Shown one piece after another: positions 1 to 7,547 of a DNA stretch of 16,063 nt. The number at the start of each line of letters is the position of its first letter. Position 1 is the first letter of the stretch. The DNA comes from Betaproteobacteria bacterium. Its GTDB lineage: Bacteria; Pseudomonadota; Gammaproteobacteria; Burkholderiales; Thiobacillaceae. The stretch spans positions 1 through 16,063 of the forward strand of contig VGVU01000019.1 in the NCBI GenBank assembly GCA_016873905.1. The letters run 5' to 3'. Position numbers and translations under genes: made by a program. Below the pieces are notes generated by a model, which was given only the letters and a program-made list of their open reading frames with translations, had not been told where the DNA came from and ran no database searches.

Positions 1-2
1 TG

Positions 3-389
3 AGGGCTGAGGTGACGCATCCTCGCGGTTCGCGCTCGCTGTCCAGCCATCTGAAAAGCCACGCCGGCATTAGCGGCGCCAGGGCTGGGTTGCTGCGCGA
101 GGTGCTCGGTGCGACGGCCTATGCCGACCCCCTTCAGCTTGCGGCCGCCATCAAGGCGCTGCCGGTAAAACTGGTCGCGCCACGGCCCCTGGACGAGGCC
201 ATCAGCACGGCTGGTGGTGTTCGGTTTGAGGACCTCGATGCACACCTGATGCTGCGTGAGATGCCCGGTGTATTCTGCACCGGGGAAATGCTCGATTGGG
301 AGGCCCCCACCGGGGGCTATCTGCTCACGGCGTGTTTTGCCAGCGGGCGCGCAGCGGGGCTGGGCGCGCGGGCATGGTGTGGGTGCTAA
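3..389 (+). CDS. NAD(P)/FAD-dependent oxidoreductase, HI0933/YhiN-like flavoprotein (3' part only)
   Basis: The reading frame is already open at the left edge, so the 5' part of the gene lies outside the window; about 128 codons remain before TAA. The visible part has the C-terminal signature of the HI0933/BaiN-like flavoprotein family: a GGVRFEDLD segment, then GVFCTGEMLDWEAPTGGY and an ASGRAAG stretch, which in this family belong to the FAD-binding fold. Family members are about 400 residues, so roughly the last third is present. The exact substrate of this subgroup is not known to me. The yajL start follows 31 bases later with its own ribosome binding site, so co-transcription is plausible. 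No frameshift or internal stop is seen. The family call is good; the precise function is open. Confidence 0.8.
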   Translation, partial: RAEVTHPRGSRSLSSHLKSHAGISGARAGLLREVLGATAYADPLQLAAAIKALPVKLVAPRPLDEAISTAGGVRFEDLDAHLMLREMPGVFCTGEMLDWEAPTGGYLLTACFASGRAAGLGARAWCGC

Positions 390-420
390 ACAGTCACAAT
401 CATCAACAAGGAGTTTGCGC

Positions 421-984
421 ATGCGCACGGTATTGATGCCCCTCGCCGAGGGCTTTGAAGAATTGGAGGCCGTCACGGTCATCGACTTGCTCCGCCGTGC
501 GGGGGTTGAAGTGGTGACGGCGGGTCTGCAACCGGGACGGCAGGCCCTGCCGGTTACCGCTAGCCGCGGGGTGGTGATGGTTCCCGATACGGCGCTGGAT
601 GCCGTGCTGGGGGACGACTTCGACATGATCGTGCTGCCGGGTGGGCTGCCGGGCGCGCATCATCTGCGCGATGATGAACGGGTGCAGGCGATCCTGAAAC
701 GGCACGCCGCCGCGGGGGCATACACCGCGGCTATCTGCGCGGCGCCGGTGGCCTTGGCGCAGGCCGGGCTGTTGGCGGGCAAGCGGGCGACGAGTTATCC
801 GGGCTGTATCGAAAAACTGGCCATTGCCGATTTTAGGCACTCGACCGAGGCGGTGGTGGTGGATGGCAAGATCGTCACTTCGCGCGGCCCCGGCACGGCG
901 ATGGATTTTGCCCTGACCTTGATTGAACTTTTGTGCGGCCGGGCGCAGCGCGACCAGGTCGAGACGGGGCTGGTGCGCGCATGA
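421..984 (+). CDS. yajL: DJ-1/PfpI family protein, YajL-like
   Basis: A 187-residue protein of the DJ-1/ThiJ/PfpI superfamily, close in length to E. coli YajL (about 196 residues). The nucleophile-elbow cysteine is Cys106 in the AAICAAP context, and the conserved acidic residue expected to hydrogen-bond to it is in the EGFEELE segment (Glu13-Glu16). A VLPGG segment lies near residue 72. YajL-type proteins are linked to oxidative stress defence, chaperone and deglycase-like activities; which applies here is inference. The ATG at 421 is preferred over in-frame upstream codons because AAGGAG at 408-413 is a well-spaced ribosome binding site and the mature fold begins at once (MRTVLMPLAEGFEE). 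The stop overlaps the next start as ATGA at 981-984, so translational coupling is likely. Confidence 0.9.
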   Translation: MRTVLMPLAEGFEELEAVTVIDLLRRAGVEVVTAGLQPGRQALPVTASRGVVMVPDTALDAVLGDDFDMIVLPGGLPGAHHLRDDERVQAILKRHAAAGAYTAAICAAPVALAQAGLLAGKRATSYPGCIEKLAIADFRHSTEAVVVDGKIVTSRGPGTAMDFALTLIELLCGRAQRDQVETGLVRA

Positions 985-1307
985 AGTTGGAAAAATCACT
1001 GGCAGCGTGGGGGAGTGAGACCTTCGCGGCTACGCTCAAGGCCGAACTGGAGGCCTTCTCACCTGATCGGTTAGGCCTGCAAAAGGCGGCCAACTGGCCC
1101 CTGCAGCTCGACGCGCCGGTGACGGTGAGCGTGATGGATGTTCAAGGGAATGCTGCGCAGTTGTACGCGCAGGTCGGCGTGTTTTTTACCGAGACGATTG
1201 CGGGCTGCAACTGCGCCGATGCGCCGATGGAACGGCCTGCGTATGCCGAGTTGGGTGTTGCGATTGATGGCAAGACGGCGGAGATGACGCTGACCCTGCT
1301 GGGATGA
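981..1307 (+). CDS. Conserved-looking small protein with CNC motif, function unknown
   Basis: A 108-residue protein that I do not recognise as a named family. It starts at the ATG overlapping the yajL stop (ATGA), which makes translational coupling likely and supports a real gene over longer alternatives starting inside yajL. No signal peptide or membrane segment is visible, so it is probably cytoplasmic. The N-terminal 35 residues look helical and charged; the rest alternates like a beta-rich domain (APVTVSVMDV, LYAQVGVFF). A short motif AGCNCADAP (Cys76, Cys78) is the one obvious candidate for a metal or redox site. Placement after a DJ-1 family gene could fit a thiol or stress context, but that is a guess. 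Convergent with rsgA. Confidence 0.7.
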   Translation: MKLEKSLAAWGSETFAATLKAELEAFSPDRLGLQKAANWPLQLDAPVTVSVMDVQGNAAQLYAQVGVFFTETIAGCNCADAPMERPAYAELGVAIDGKTAEMTLTLLG

Positions 1308-1312
1308 CGCTG

Positions 1313-1327
1313 CCCGGGTCACCCGGG
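1313..1327. repeat. Perfect inverted repeat between convergent genes
   Basis: CCCGGGT (1313-1319), one base, ACCCGGG (1321-1327), just after the stop of the unknown gene and before the rsgA stop on the other strand. As RNA it would fold as a 5-bp stem with a 5-base loop on either strand. No T-run follows on either side, so it is at best an atypical terminator. The rest of 1308-1408 shows nothing else I can support. Confidence 0.35.
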
Positions 1328-1408
1328 ACGGATTGGCTAGTCAGTGCTCCTCGCTGCAGATTTGCGCCGCCTCCCCCCACCCCCGGGCGAGCCTTGTACA
1401 CCCACGGG

Positions 1409-2278
1409 TTACGGCGCGGCCGATTTAAGGGCGTCATACAGGTCTCGATAGCATTGCCAGCGGCGTTTGGCGATGCGGCCCTCCGCTACGGCGGCCATGA
1501 CGGCGCAACCGGGTTCTTGCAGGTGGCGGCAGTTGTAAAACCGGCAGCCACCGATCAGCGGGCTGAAGTCTGGAAAATAGTCGCTGAGCCGATCGGGGTT
1601 GAGATGGGCGAGGCCGAAGGATTGCATGCCGGGTGAGTCGATGAGGCGTCCACCGTCGGGCAGGGCGTGACTGTTGGCATGCGTGGTGGTGTGGCGGCCG
1701 GCATCCAGCGCGGTGGAGATGTCACCGGTCTTGGCACCGGCATCGGGGACGAGGGCGTTGAGAAGGGTACTTTTGCCCACACCAGAGGTGCCGACCAGGA
1801 TTGAGGTCTTGCCGTGTAGCACGGCGCGTAATGCGGTCAGATCGCCTTGTGCGGATAGCGTCAGCAACGGATATCCCATGGTGCGGTAATGCGCCTGGCT
1901 GGCGGCGTAGGCGGCGGTTTCGGCAAGGTCGGCCTTGTTGATGACCAGAATGGCGGGGATGCCGGCGGCCGCGGCGGCAATCAGGCAGCGGTCGATCAGT
2001 TCCGGGCGCGGTGCGGGGGTGGCCGCAGTGACGATGACGGCCTGATCGACATTGGCGGCGAGCAGCTTGCTACGCATCTCGTCGGAGCGGTACAACAGAT
2101 TGCGGCGTGGTGCGATGTGTTCGATGACGCCTTCGCCTGGGCCGAGGGCGCTGAATTCAACGGTGTCATTGCAGGCAACTCCGGCCTTTTTTCCGCGAAT
2201 GACGCAGGCGTATTTTTCTCCGGAGTCCGTCTCGACGCCAAAGCGTTTGCCGTGGGCCGAGACGATCAGGCCCTGCAT
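1409..2278 (-). CDS. rsgA: Ribosome small subunit-dependent GTPase A
   Basis: A 289-residue circularly permuted GTPase that acts in late maturation of the 30S ribosomal subunit. Order of elements: N-terminal OB-fold region (about 1-65); G4 motif NKAD at 114-117; G1/P-loop GTSGVGKS at 163-170; threonine-rich G2 region GRHTTTH near 195-200; G3 DSPG at 214-217; then a zinc knuckle with Cys245, Cys250, His252 and Cys258, and a basic C-terminal helix. G4 preceding G1 is diagnostic for the RsgA/YjeQ family. It is the last gene of a four-gene minus-strand run: its ATG shares one base with the phhB stop (TAATG), so translation is probably coupled to phhB, and no strong ribosome binding site of its own is visible. 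Length is normal or slightly short for the family. Confidence 0.97.
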   Translation of the reverse strand: MQGLIVSAHGKRFGVETDSGEKYACVIRGKKAGVACNDTVEFSALGPGEGVIEHIAPRRNLLYRSDEMRSKLLAANVDQAVIVTAATPAPRPELIDRCLIAAAAAGIPAILVINKADLAETAAYAASQAHYRTMGYPLLTLSAQGDLTALRAVLHGKTSILVGTSGVGKSTLLNALVPDAGAKTGDISTALDAGRHTTTHANSHALPDGGRLIDSPGMQSFGLAHLNPDRLSDYFPDFSPLIGGCRFYNCRHLQEPGCAVMAAVAEGRIAKRRWQCYRDLYDALKSAAP

Positions 2279-2622
2279 TACAGGTTGAACAAGGCGTCGA
2301 TTTTGGCGGCGCAGATAAAGTCAGATTCGGACAGGCCGTCGATGGCGTGGGTGATGTATTCCACTTGGCAGGTGTTCCAGCCTACTGTCAGGTCGGGGTG
2401 ATGGCCTTGCTGGTGCGACACCCAGGCTACGGCGTTGACGAAGGTCATGGTGATGTAATGGTCGTCAAAACTGAAGTTGCGGCGCAGGCGTCCCGCAACC
2501 ACCGTCCAATGCGTGTCGAGCTTGGTTAACAGGGCCTCAATTTCGAGGGAGGTCAACGGCGGGATACCGCCTTCACAGGGTTTGCATTTGCCCTTGGCGA
2601 GATCGCAAAACACTTCGCTCAT
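2278..2622 (-). CDS. phhB: Pterin-4a-carbinolamine dehydratase
   Basis: A 114-residue protein of the PCD/DCoH family, which dehydrates 4a-hydroxytetrahydrobiopterin in pterin cofactor recycling. The active-site motif HHPD is at residues 74-77, with the third conserved histidine at 92 (ITHAIDGLSESD). The N-terminus has a cysteine cluster (Cys6, Cys13, Cys16, as KCKPCEGG) also seen in bacterial members. The start at 2622 is chosen because it gives this N-terminus and a GAGG element lies just upstream on the minus strand; a longer in-frame start would run into the upstream cytochrome gene. No phenylalanine hydroxylase gene is in the window, so its partner is either elsewhere or it serves another pterin pathway (molybdopterin or folate related roles are possible, inference only). 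Confidence 0.93.
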   Translation of the reverse strand: MSEVFCDLAKGKCKPCEGGIPPLTSLEIEALLTKLDTHWTVVAGRLRRNFSFDDHYITMTFVNAVAWVSHQQGHHPDLTVGWNTCQVEYITHAIDGLSESDFICAAKIDALFNL

Positions 2623-2629
2623 GATGGCC

Positions 2630-2929
2630 TCACTTGAATTTGTAAAACTGTCCGTTGAGATAAGCGCCCAGGTTCGCCTCGTCTTCGGGGAAGAGGTCAA
2701 GGGCCAGCATGTTGTTGCAGGCGGCGATTTGTTGGCTGAGGTGGTTGGCGGATTTTACCTTGCGATTGGCGCGGGTGTAGAGGGCGTTGCCACCGGCCTT
2801 GGCGGTATGACAGGCGGCGCATTTCTGGGCGTGGGTCGCCTTGCCCTGGGTGGCGTTACCAGAGGCAAAGGGCGTGGCCCAGACAGGGGCGGTGGCAAGC
2901 AGCAGGGTGGCCATGAGCGTGGTCCGCAT
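2630..2929 (-). CDS. Small periplasmic c-type cytochrome
   Basis: A 99-residue protein with a signal peptide (MRTTLMATLLLATAPVWA, predicted cut after residue 18) and a single haem c attachment motif CAACH at 37-41. Met74, in NNMLALDLFPEDE, is a candidate sixth ligand. This is a small class-I-like mono-haem cytochrome, exported by Sec and matured by the cytochrome c system in the periplasm, where it presumably carries electrons; the partner is unknown. The ATG at 2929 is chosen over a TTG five codons upstream because GAGGAG sits 7 bases before it and the signal peptide starts cleanly there. It lies 7 bases before phhB and 11 bases after the M48 peptidase stop, so it is inside the operon. A cytochrome beside a ribosome assembly factor and a pterin enzyme is functionally unexplained. 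Confidence 0.9.
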   Translation of the reverse strand: MRTTLMATLLLATAPVWATPFASGNATQGKATHAQKCAACHTAKAGGNALYTRANRKVKSANHLSQQIAACNNMLALDLFPEDEANLGAYLNGQFYKFK

Positions 2930-2940
2930 GATAAGTCTCC

Positions 2941-4245
2941 TCAAGGGGTGAGTCGTTGTAATTGGCTGATGCGTTCCGTCGGCTTGGGGTGGGAATCGTA
3001 AAACAGGGCGTAGAGAGGATCCGGTGTGAGCGTGGAGGCATTCTCACGATACAGCTTAAGCAAGGCGGCAATCAAGTGATCGGCGCTGCTGTGTTGGGCG
3101 GCATAGCGGTCGGCCTCAAATTCATGGCGCCGCGAACCGGCTGAGAGCAGCGGAGAGAACGGGAACAACAGGACCGGCAGGATGAGAACAAAGAGGGCGA
3201 GGGCGGTGGCGTCTGTGGCTGTGGTAACGCCAAAGCCGGCGTAGAAGGCGGGCATCTGTTTGAGTTGGGCAAGCAGATAAAGCAGCCCCAGGCTGAGGGC
3301 GAACATCATGGCCAGGCGTTTTTTGATGTGTTGATGGTGGGCGTGGCCGATCTCATGAGCGAGAACCGCCTCGGTCTCGGCGGGATTGATCTGGTTCAGC
3401 AGGGTGTCATAGAACACGACGCGGCGCGATTTGCCAAAGCCGGTGAAGTACGCATTGCCATGGCTGCTGCGGCGCGAGCCATCCATGACAAAGACATTGG
3501 CGGCCTGAAAGCCGCAACGGGTCAGCAGGCCTTCGATGCGGGAGCGCAGCTCGCCTTCGGGGAGGGGCGTGAAACGGTTGAAGAGCGGCGCGATCAGGGT
3601 TGGGTATAGGGACAGCAGGGTGAGGTTGAAACCGGCCCAGACCAGCCAGGCCCACAGCCACCAGCGTTCGCCCGCCATGCCCATCAGCCAGAGAATCAGC
3701 AGGATGAGGGGCAGACCGATGGCCAGCCCTACCAGCGTCTGACGTACGACATCGAGGAGGTAACCGCGCAGGGTCTGGCGGTTAAAGCCGAAACGGGCAT
3801 CAATGACGAACTGGCGCCACAGTTCAAAGGGCAGATCAACGACGGCCGAGGCGACAGCCAGGCTGACGAGAAGCAGGGCCCCATGCCAGAGTTCACCGAG
3901 CGACAGGGCTTGCATCCAGAAATGCTGGAGGGGGTCGGTCAGTGAATGGATGAATTGCAATCCGCCCCCCAGGGTCAGGGCGAGCAGGAGGGCCGCCTCG
4001 ACCGGGAGTTGCAGGCGAGCCAGTCGGGTCTTGGCCAGCGTGTAGTCGGCTGCTTTCTGGTGGGCCTCCGGCGTGATGGTGTCGGCAAAGGCTATCGGTG
4101 GGGCCTCGCGGTGGCGCGTGACATGGTGAATCTGGCGCGTGGCCAGCCAGAAACGCAGGGTCAGGCCAATGCCGAAAAGGACCAGAAAGATGGCGGTGAA
4201 GGGGGTGTTGAGGAAGGGGGTCGATGGGTCCGTCAGGCTTTGCAT
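2941..4245 (-). CDS. M48 family membrane metallopeptidase (Ste24/CAAX protease 1-like)
   Basis: A 434-residue polytopic inner-membrane zinc protease. The catalytic motif HEIGH is at 297-301 (His297, Glu298, His301), and the third zinc ligand is expected at Glu375 in HEFEAD (374-379). The Ste24-like SHGNAYFTGFG segment (261-271) and the C-terminal SHPKPTERI box (418-426) fit the M48A-type family. Hydrophobic spans occur near 15-33, 83-95, 121-137, 168-190, 195-215, 311-327 and 348-368. Such bacterial enzymes are thought to take part in membrane protein quality control; the substrate here is unknown. It is the first gene of the minus-strand operon, with a candidate -10 at 4308-4313. Just upstream of its ATG are two near-identical GCGTTTCCG repeats (plus-strand reading, 4248-4270). 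Length is normal for the family. Confidence 0.93.
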   Translation of the reverse strand: MQSLTDPSTPFLNTPFTAIFLVLFGIGLTLRFWLATRQIHHVTRHREAPPIAFADTITPEAHQKAADYTLAKTRLARLQLPVEAALLLALTLGGGLQFIHSLTDPLQHFWMQALSLGELWHGALLLVSLAVASAVVDLPFELWRQFVIDARFGFNRQTLRGYLLDVVRQTLVGLAIGLPLILLILWLMGMAGERWWLWAWLVWAGFNLTLLSLYPTLIAPLFNRFTPLPEGELRSRIEGLLTRCGFQAANVFVMDGSRRSSHGNAYFTGFGKSRRVVFYDTLLNQINPAETEAVLAHEIGHAHHQHIKKRLAMMFALSLGLLYLLAQLKQMPAFYAGFGVTTATDATALALFVLILPVLLFPFSPLLSAGSRRHEFEADRYAAQHSSADHLIAALLKLYRENASTLTPDPLYALFYDSHPKPTERISQLQRLTP

Positions 4246-4307
4246 GGGGCGTTTCCGGATGCGTTTCCGATGGGATATGTGGGCCCGCCGATGGCGGGGG
4301 GCTGCCG

Positions 4308-4320
4308 ATTATGCCACAAT
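4308..4320. promoter_or_regulatory. Back-to-back -10 elements for the M48 operon and orn
   Basis: ATTATGCCACAAT reads as CATAAT on the minus strand (4308-4313, toward the M48 gene) and CACAAT on the plus strand (4315-4320, toward orn). A GC block (CGGGGGCCCC) follows the plus-strand hexamer. No convincing -35 box was found for either. The arrangement suggests mutually exclusive or tightly linked divergent initiation; this is inference from pattern only. Confidence 0.4.
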
Positions 4321-4348
4321 CGGGGGCCCCTTTATGACTGTGCTCGTG

Positions 4349-4900
4349 ATGCCAAAAGACAATACCCATCTGGTCTGGATCGATATGGAAATGACCGGTC
4401 TCAAGCCGGATTCGGACCGTATTATTGAGATTGCCCTGGTGGTGACCGACAAGGATCTGAACCTCGTGGAAGAGGGGCCGGTGCTGGCTGTTCATCAGTC
4501 GGATGAGGTCTTGGCCGGGATGGACAAATGGAACCAGAGCACGCACGGCAAGTCGGGGCTGATTGAGCGCGTCAAGGCCTCGGTTCTGGATGAGGCGACG
4601 GCGGAAAAGGCGATGCTGAAGTTCATGAAGAAACATGTGCCGGCGCGTAGTTCGCCCATGTGTGGTAACTCGATTTGCCAGGATCGACGCTTTCTGGCCC
4701 GTTATATGCCCACGCTGGAGGCGTGGTTCCATTATCGAAACCTGGATGTCTCCACCCTGAAGGAATTGGCCAGGCGCTGGAAGCCAACGGTGTTGACGGG
4801 TTTTGAGAAGGAAAACAAACACACCGCGTTGGCCGACATCTATGAGTCGATCGACGAACTCAAACACTATCGCGAGTCGTTTATTCGACTGGCGGACTGA
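4349..4900 (+). CDS. orn: Oligoribonuclease (DEDDh 3'-5' exoribonuclease)
   Basis: A 183-residue cytoplasmic exonuclease that degrades 2-5-mer RNAs and the c-di-GMP breakdown product pGpG. The DEDDh catalytic set is visible at positions matching E. coli Orn: Asp12 and Glu14 (WIDMEMTGL), Asp112 (CGNSICQDRRF), His158 and Asp163 (NKHTALADIYES). The near-invariant STLKELARRWKP segment is at 135-146. The ATG at 4349 is chosen because it gives an N-terminus equal in length to the family (MPKDNTHLVWID); an ATG five codons upstream at 4334 is an alternative that cannot be excluded. Neither has a clear ribosome binding site, and the candidate -10 at 4315-4320 would put the transcript start only about 10-20 bases ahead. 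glgP follows after 23 bases, so co-transcription is possible. Confidence 0.96.
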   Translation: MPKDNTHLVWIDMEMTGLKPDSDRIIEIALVVTDKDLNLVEEGPVLAVHQSDEVLAGMDKWNQSTHGKSGLIERVKASVLDEATAEKAMLKFMKKHVPARSSPMCGNSICQDRRFLARYMPTLEAWFHYRNLDVSTLKELARRWKPTVLTGFEKENKHTALADIYESIDELKHYRESFIRLAD

Positions 4901-4923
4901 TTTTTTATTTGCAAGGAATCCCC

Positions 4924-7464
4924 ATGAATAAAGGTACTGCCTTTGAGTGTCAGGTCACTCCGCGAGTTCCCCCGCGCCTGCAACGCCTGCAGGAGCTCGC
5001 CGACAACCTGTGGTATGGCTGGGAACGACCGGCGCGCAGCCTGTTTTCGCGCCTGCAACCCAAGTTGTGGGAGGCTGTAGGCCACAATCCCAAGGCCTTT
5101 CTGAAGCGGATCGACGAGAGCCGGCTGGAAGAGGCGGCGAAGGATTATGTCTTTCTCGATAATTACAACCGGGTGTTGTCCTCGTTCGATACCTACATGA
5201 GCGAGTCGCTGGAGCGCAACGAGCACCTGAACTTCAAAGAGGGCGATCTGATCGCCTATTTCTGTGCCGAGTTCGGTTTTCATGAGAGCTTCCCGATTTA
5301 TTCCGGTGGCCTGGGCATCCTGGCGGGTGACCATTGCAAGACGGCATCCGACCTGCGTCTGCCCTTTGTCGCGGTGGGGCTGTTGTATCGCCAAGGTTAT
5401 TTTTCACAGCGCATCGACGGTGACGGCGGCCAGGTTGCGACCTACAACGACTCGAATTTTGATGATCTGCCGGTGAGCCCGGCGCTCAATCCCGAGGGTA
5501 ACGAGGTGCATGTGCGGATCGAGTTTCCCGGTCGCCTGGTCGAGGCCAAGGTCTGGAAGGCCCAGATTGGACATATCACGCTGTACCTGCTCGACACCAA
5601 TCTGCCGGTGAATGCCGAGGCGGATCGGCATATCACCCACCAGTTGTATGGCGGTGACAAACACACCCGCATTCAGCAAGAGATTGTGCTGGGTATTGGC
5701 GGGATGCGCGCCTTGAGTGATCTCGGGATCAAGCCCTCCGTCTTCCATATCAACGAAGGGCATGCGGCCTTTCTGGTGCTGGAGCGTATGCGTCAATTGG
5801 TCAAGCAGGGTCTTCCTTATGAGGCGGCCCTCGAGGCGGTTGCGGTTAATACGGTCTTTACCACGCACACCCCGGTACCGGCCGGGCATGACCATTTCCC
5901 TGAGGCAATGATCTGGGATTATTTCTCGCATTGCTGCACGGACTTGGGGGTGGCACGCGAGACCTTTATGCACATGGGCGGCAGTGATCATGATTTCAAC
6001 ATGACGCGACTGGCCCTGAATGGTTCGCGCCATCACAACGGGGTGTCGCGTATCCACGGCGGGGTTTCGTCGCAGATCCTGTCCGACATGTGGCCGCAAA
6101 TTGCCCCGGAAGAATCGCCGATGGATTACATCACCAACGGGGTTCATGTGCCGACCTTCCTCGCCCAGGACTGGCAGGACCTGTTTGACAGTCGCCTGGG
6201 CTACGAGTGGCGTCGGCGGGTGACCGATGTCGATTATTGGCAGCATCTGGAGGCCTTGCCGGATCATCAGTTCTGGACCGTGCATCAGACACAGAAGGCC
6301 TTGCTGCTGGACTATGTGAACCAAGTGCTTACGCAGCAACATCTGCGCAATCATGGTTCCCAGGCTCACCTGGACCGCATCCTGAAGCTGGCCGACCCCC
6401 TGAATCCCAATGTGCTGGTGATTGGCTTTGCCCGCCGTTTTGCGACTTACAAGCGCGCGACGCTGTTGTTTGAAAACATTGATTGGCTGCGCGCCCTGCT
6501 CAACGATGCTGAACGGCCAGTACTTTTCCTGTTTGCGGGCAAGGCCCATCCGGCGGACCGCCCAGGCCAGGAATTGATCCAGCGGATCCATCAGCTATCC
6601 TGCCAGCCGGAGTTTGAAGGCAAGATCCTGATGTTGGAGGGCTATGACCTCAGCCTCTCGCGGCGCCTGGTGGCCGGGTGCGATGTCTGGCTCAATAACC
6701 CCATTTACCCGCTGGAGGCCTCGGGCACCTCGGGCATGAAGGCGGCAATGAATGGGGTGCTCAATCTGTCCGTGACCGATGGCTGGTGGGAGGAAGGATT
6801 TGACGGGACCAATGGCTGGGCGATCAAGCCGGCGCCGGAATGGTATGACGACGCCCGGCGCGACCGCGAAGACAGCCGCACCCTGTATGAGCTCCTGCAA
6901 GACAAGGTGATTCCCCTCTATTATCAGAAAAATGATCTCGGTTATTCACCGGGCTGGGTGCGGATGGCGAAGCGTTCCATCGCCACCTTGTTGCCGACCT
7001 TCAGTTCCTCGCGCATGGTGACCGAGTATGTGCACAAGTTTTATGTTCCTGCCTCTGAGGTGGGACGCAGGTTGCACGAGAACGATTATGCGGGGGCTCG
7101 TGAGCTGGCTCACTGGAAGCAGCGGGTGCGTACCGGTTGGGGCGGCGTCTCAGTTCGTCTCCTGACGGAGATGCCGGGGCAAATGGTCTTTGGCGATGAG
7201 GTGACCGTGCGCGTGGCCGTGAATCTGGATGGCTTGAGTCCGGAAGATATGCGCGTCGATCTGCTCCAGAGCCGCGGTTTTGGCGAGCACGAGGTCCATC
7301 ACGAGATCTCGCTGACCTATGTGGGTAGCGAAGGCCATGAGGCGATCTTTGCCGTTGTGCACAAGCCGGACTGGTGCGGTCGGATGAAATTCCGCGTGCG
7401 GGCCTATCCGTATCACCCGCTGCTGACCCATCGTTTTGAGACGGGCCTGTTGCTCTGGCTGTAG
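4924..7464 (+). CDS. glgP: Alpha-glucan (glycogen) phosphorylase, GT35, DUF3417-containing type
   Basis: An 846-residue enzyme that releases glucose-1-phosphate from glycogen or maltodextrin using pyridoxal phosphate. The N-terminal ~100 residues (LADNLWYGWERPARSLF, HNPKAFL) are the DUF3417 domain typical of the 'alpha-glucan family phosphorylase' subgroup rather than the classical E. coli GlgP/MalP type. The GT35 core follows: YSGGLGILAGDHCKTASDL (126-144), HINEGHAAF (275-283), NTVFTTHTPVPAGHD (309-323), RRFATYKRATL (504-514), and the PLP-binding Lys606 in EASGTSGMKAAMNG. The last ~130 residues form an extra beta-rich domain (residues ~730-846). The ATG at 4924 is preferred over a TTG five codons upstream because AAGGAA lies at a good distance. 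Converges on glgA. Confidence 0.96.
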   Translation: MNKGTAFECQVTPRVPPRLQRLQELADNLWYGWERPARSLFSRLQPKLWEAVGHNPKAFLKRIDESRLEEAAKDYVFLDNYNRVLSSFDTYMSESLERNEHLNFKEGDLIAYFCAEFGFHESFPIYSGGLGILAGDHCKTASDLRLPFVAVGLLYRQGYFSQRIDGDGGQVATYNDSNFDDLPVSPALNPEGNEVHVRIEFPGRLVEAKVWKAQIGHITLYLLDTNLPVNAEADRHITHQLYGGDKHTRIQQEIVLGIGGMRALSDLGIKPSVFHINEGHAAFLVLERMRQLVKQGLPYEAALEAVAVNTVFTTHTPVPAGHDHFPEAMIWDYFSHCCTDLGVARETFMHMGGSDHDFNMTRLALNGSRHHNGVSRIHGGVSSQILSDMWPQIAPEESPMDYITNGVHVPTFLAQDWQDLFDSRLGYEWRRRVTDVDYWQHLEALPDHQFWTVHQTQKALLLDYVNQVLTQQHLRNHGSQAHLDRILKLADPLNPNVLVIGFARRFATYKRATLLFENIDWLRALLNDAERPVLFLFAGKAHPADRPGQELIQRIHQLSCQPEFEGKILMLEGYDLSLSRRLVAGCDVWLNNPIYPLEASGTSGMKAAMNGVLNLSVTDGWWEEGFDGTNGWAIKPAPEWYDDARRDREDSRTLYELLQDKVIPLYYQKNDLGYSPGWVRMAKRSIATLLPTFSSSRMVTEYVHKFYVPASEVGRRLHENDYAGARELAHWKQRVRTGWGGVSVRLLTEMPGQMVFGDEVTVRVAVNLDGLSPEDMRVDLLQSRGFGEHEVHHEISLTYVGSEGHEAIFAVVHKPDWCGRMKFRVRAYPYHPLLTHRFETGLLLWL

Positions 7465-7547
7465 GAGTGAGCGCTTAGGGGTGAGTATTTAGGCGCGATT
7501 GTTCAGATGCGTGTGGGGCTCACACCGGGCGGGGATACAGGCCCCCG

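Noticed and set aside
2630..2944. Longer cytochrome with a TTG start at 2944
   Set aside because: The TTG overlaps the ribosome binding site GAGGAG of the ATG at 2929, which also gives a clean signal peptide.
3893..4867. 324-codon minus-strand frame across orn and the M48 gene start
   Set aside because: It runs antisense to the catalytic core of orn and out of frame through the M48 gene; both real genes are certain.
5404..6591. 395-codon open frame on the minus strand across glgP
   Set aside because: It is a shadow of glgP. The plus-strand frame has unambiguous GT35 motifs, and the minus-strand product shows no recognisable domain.
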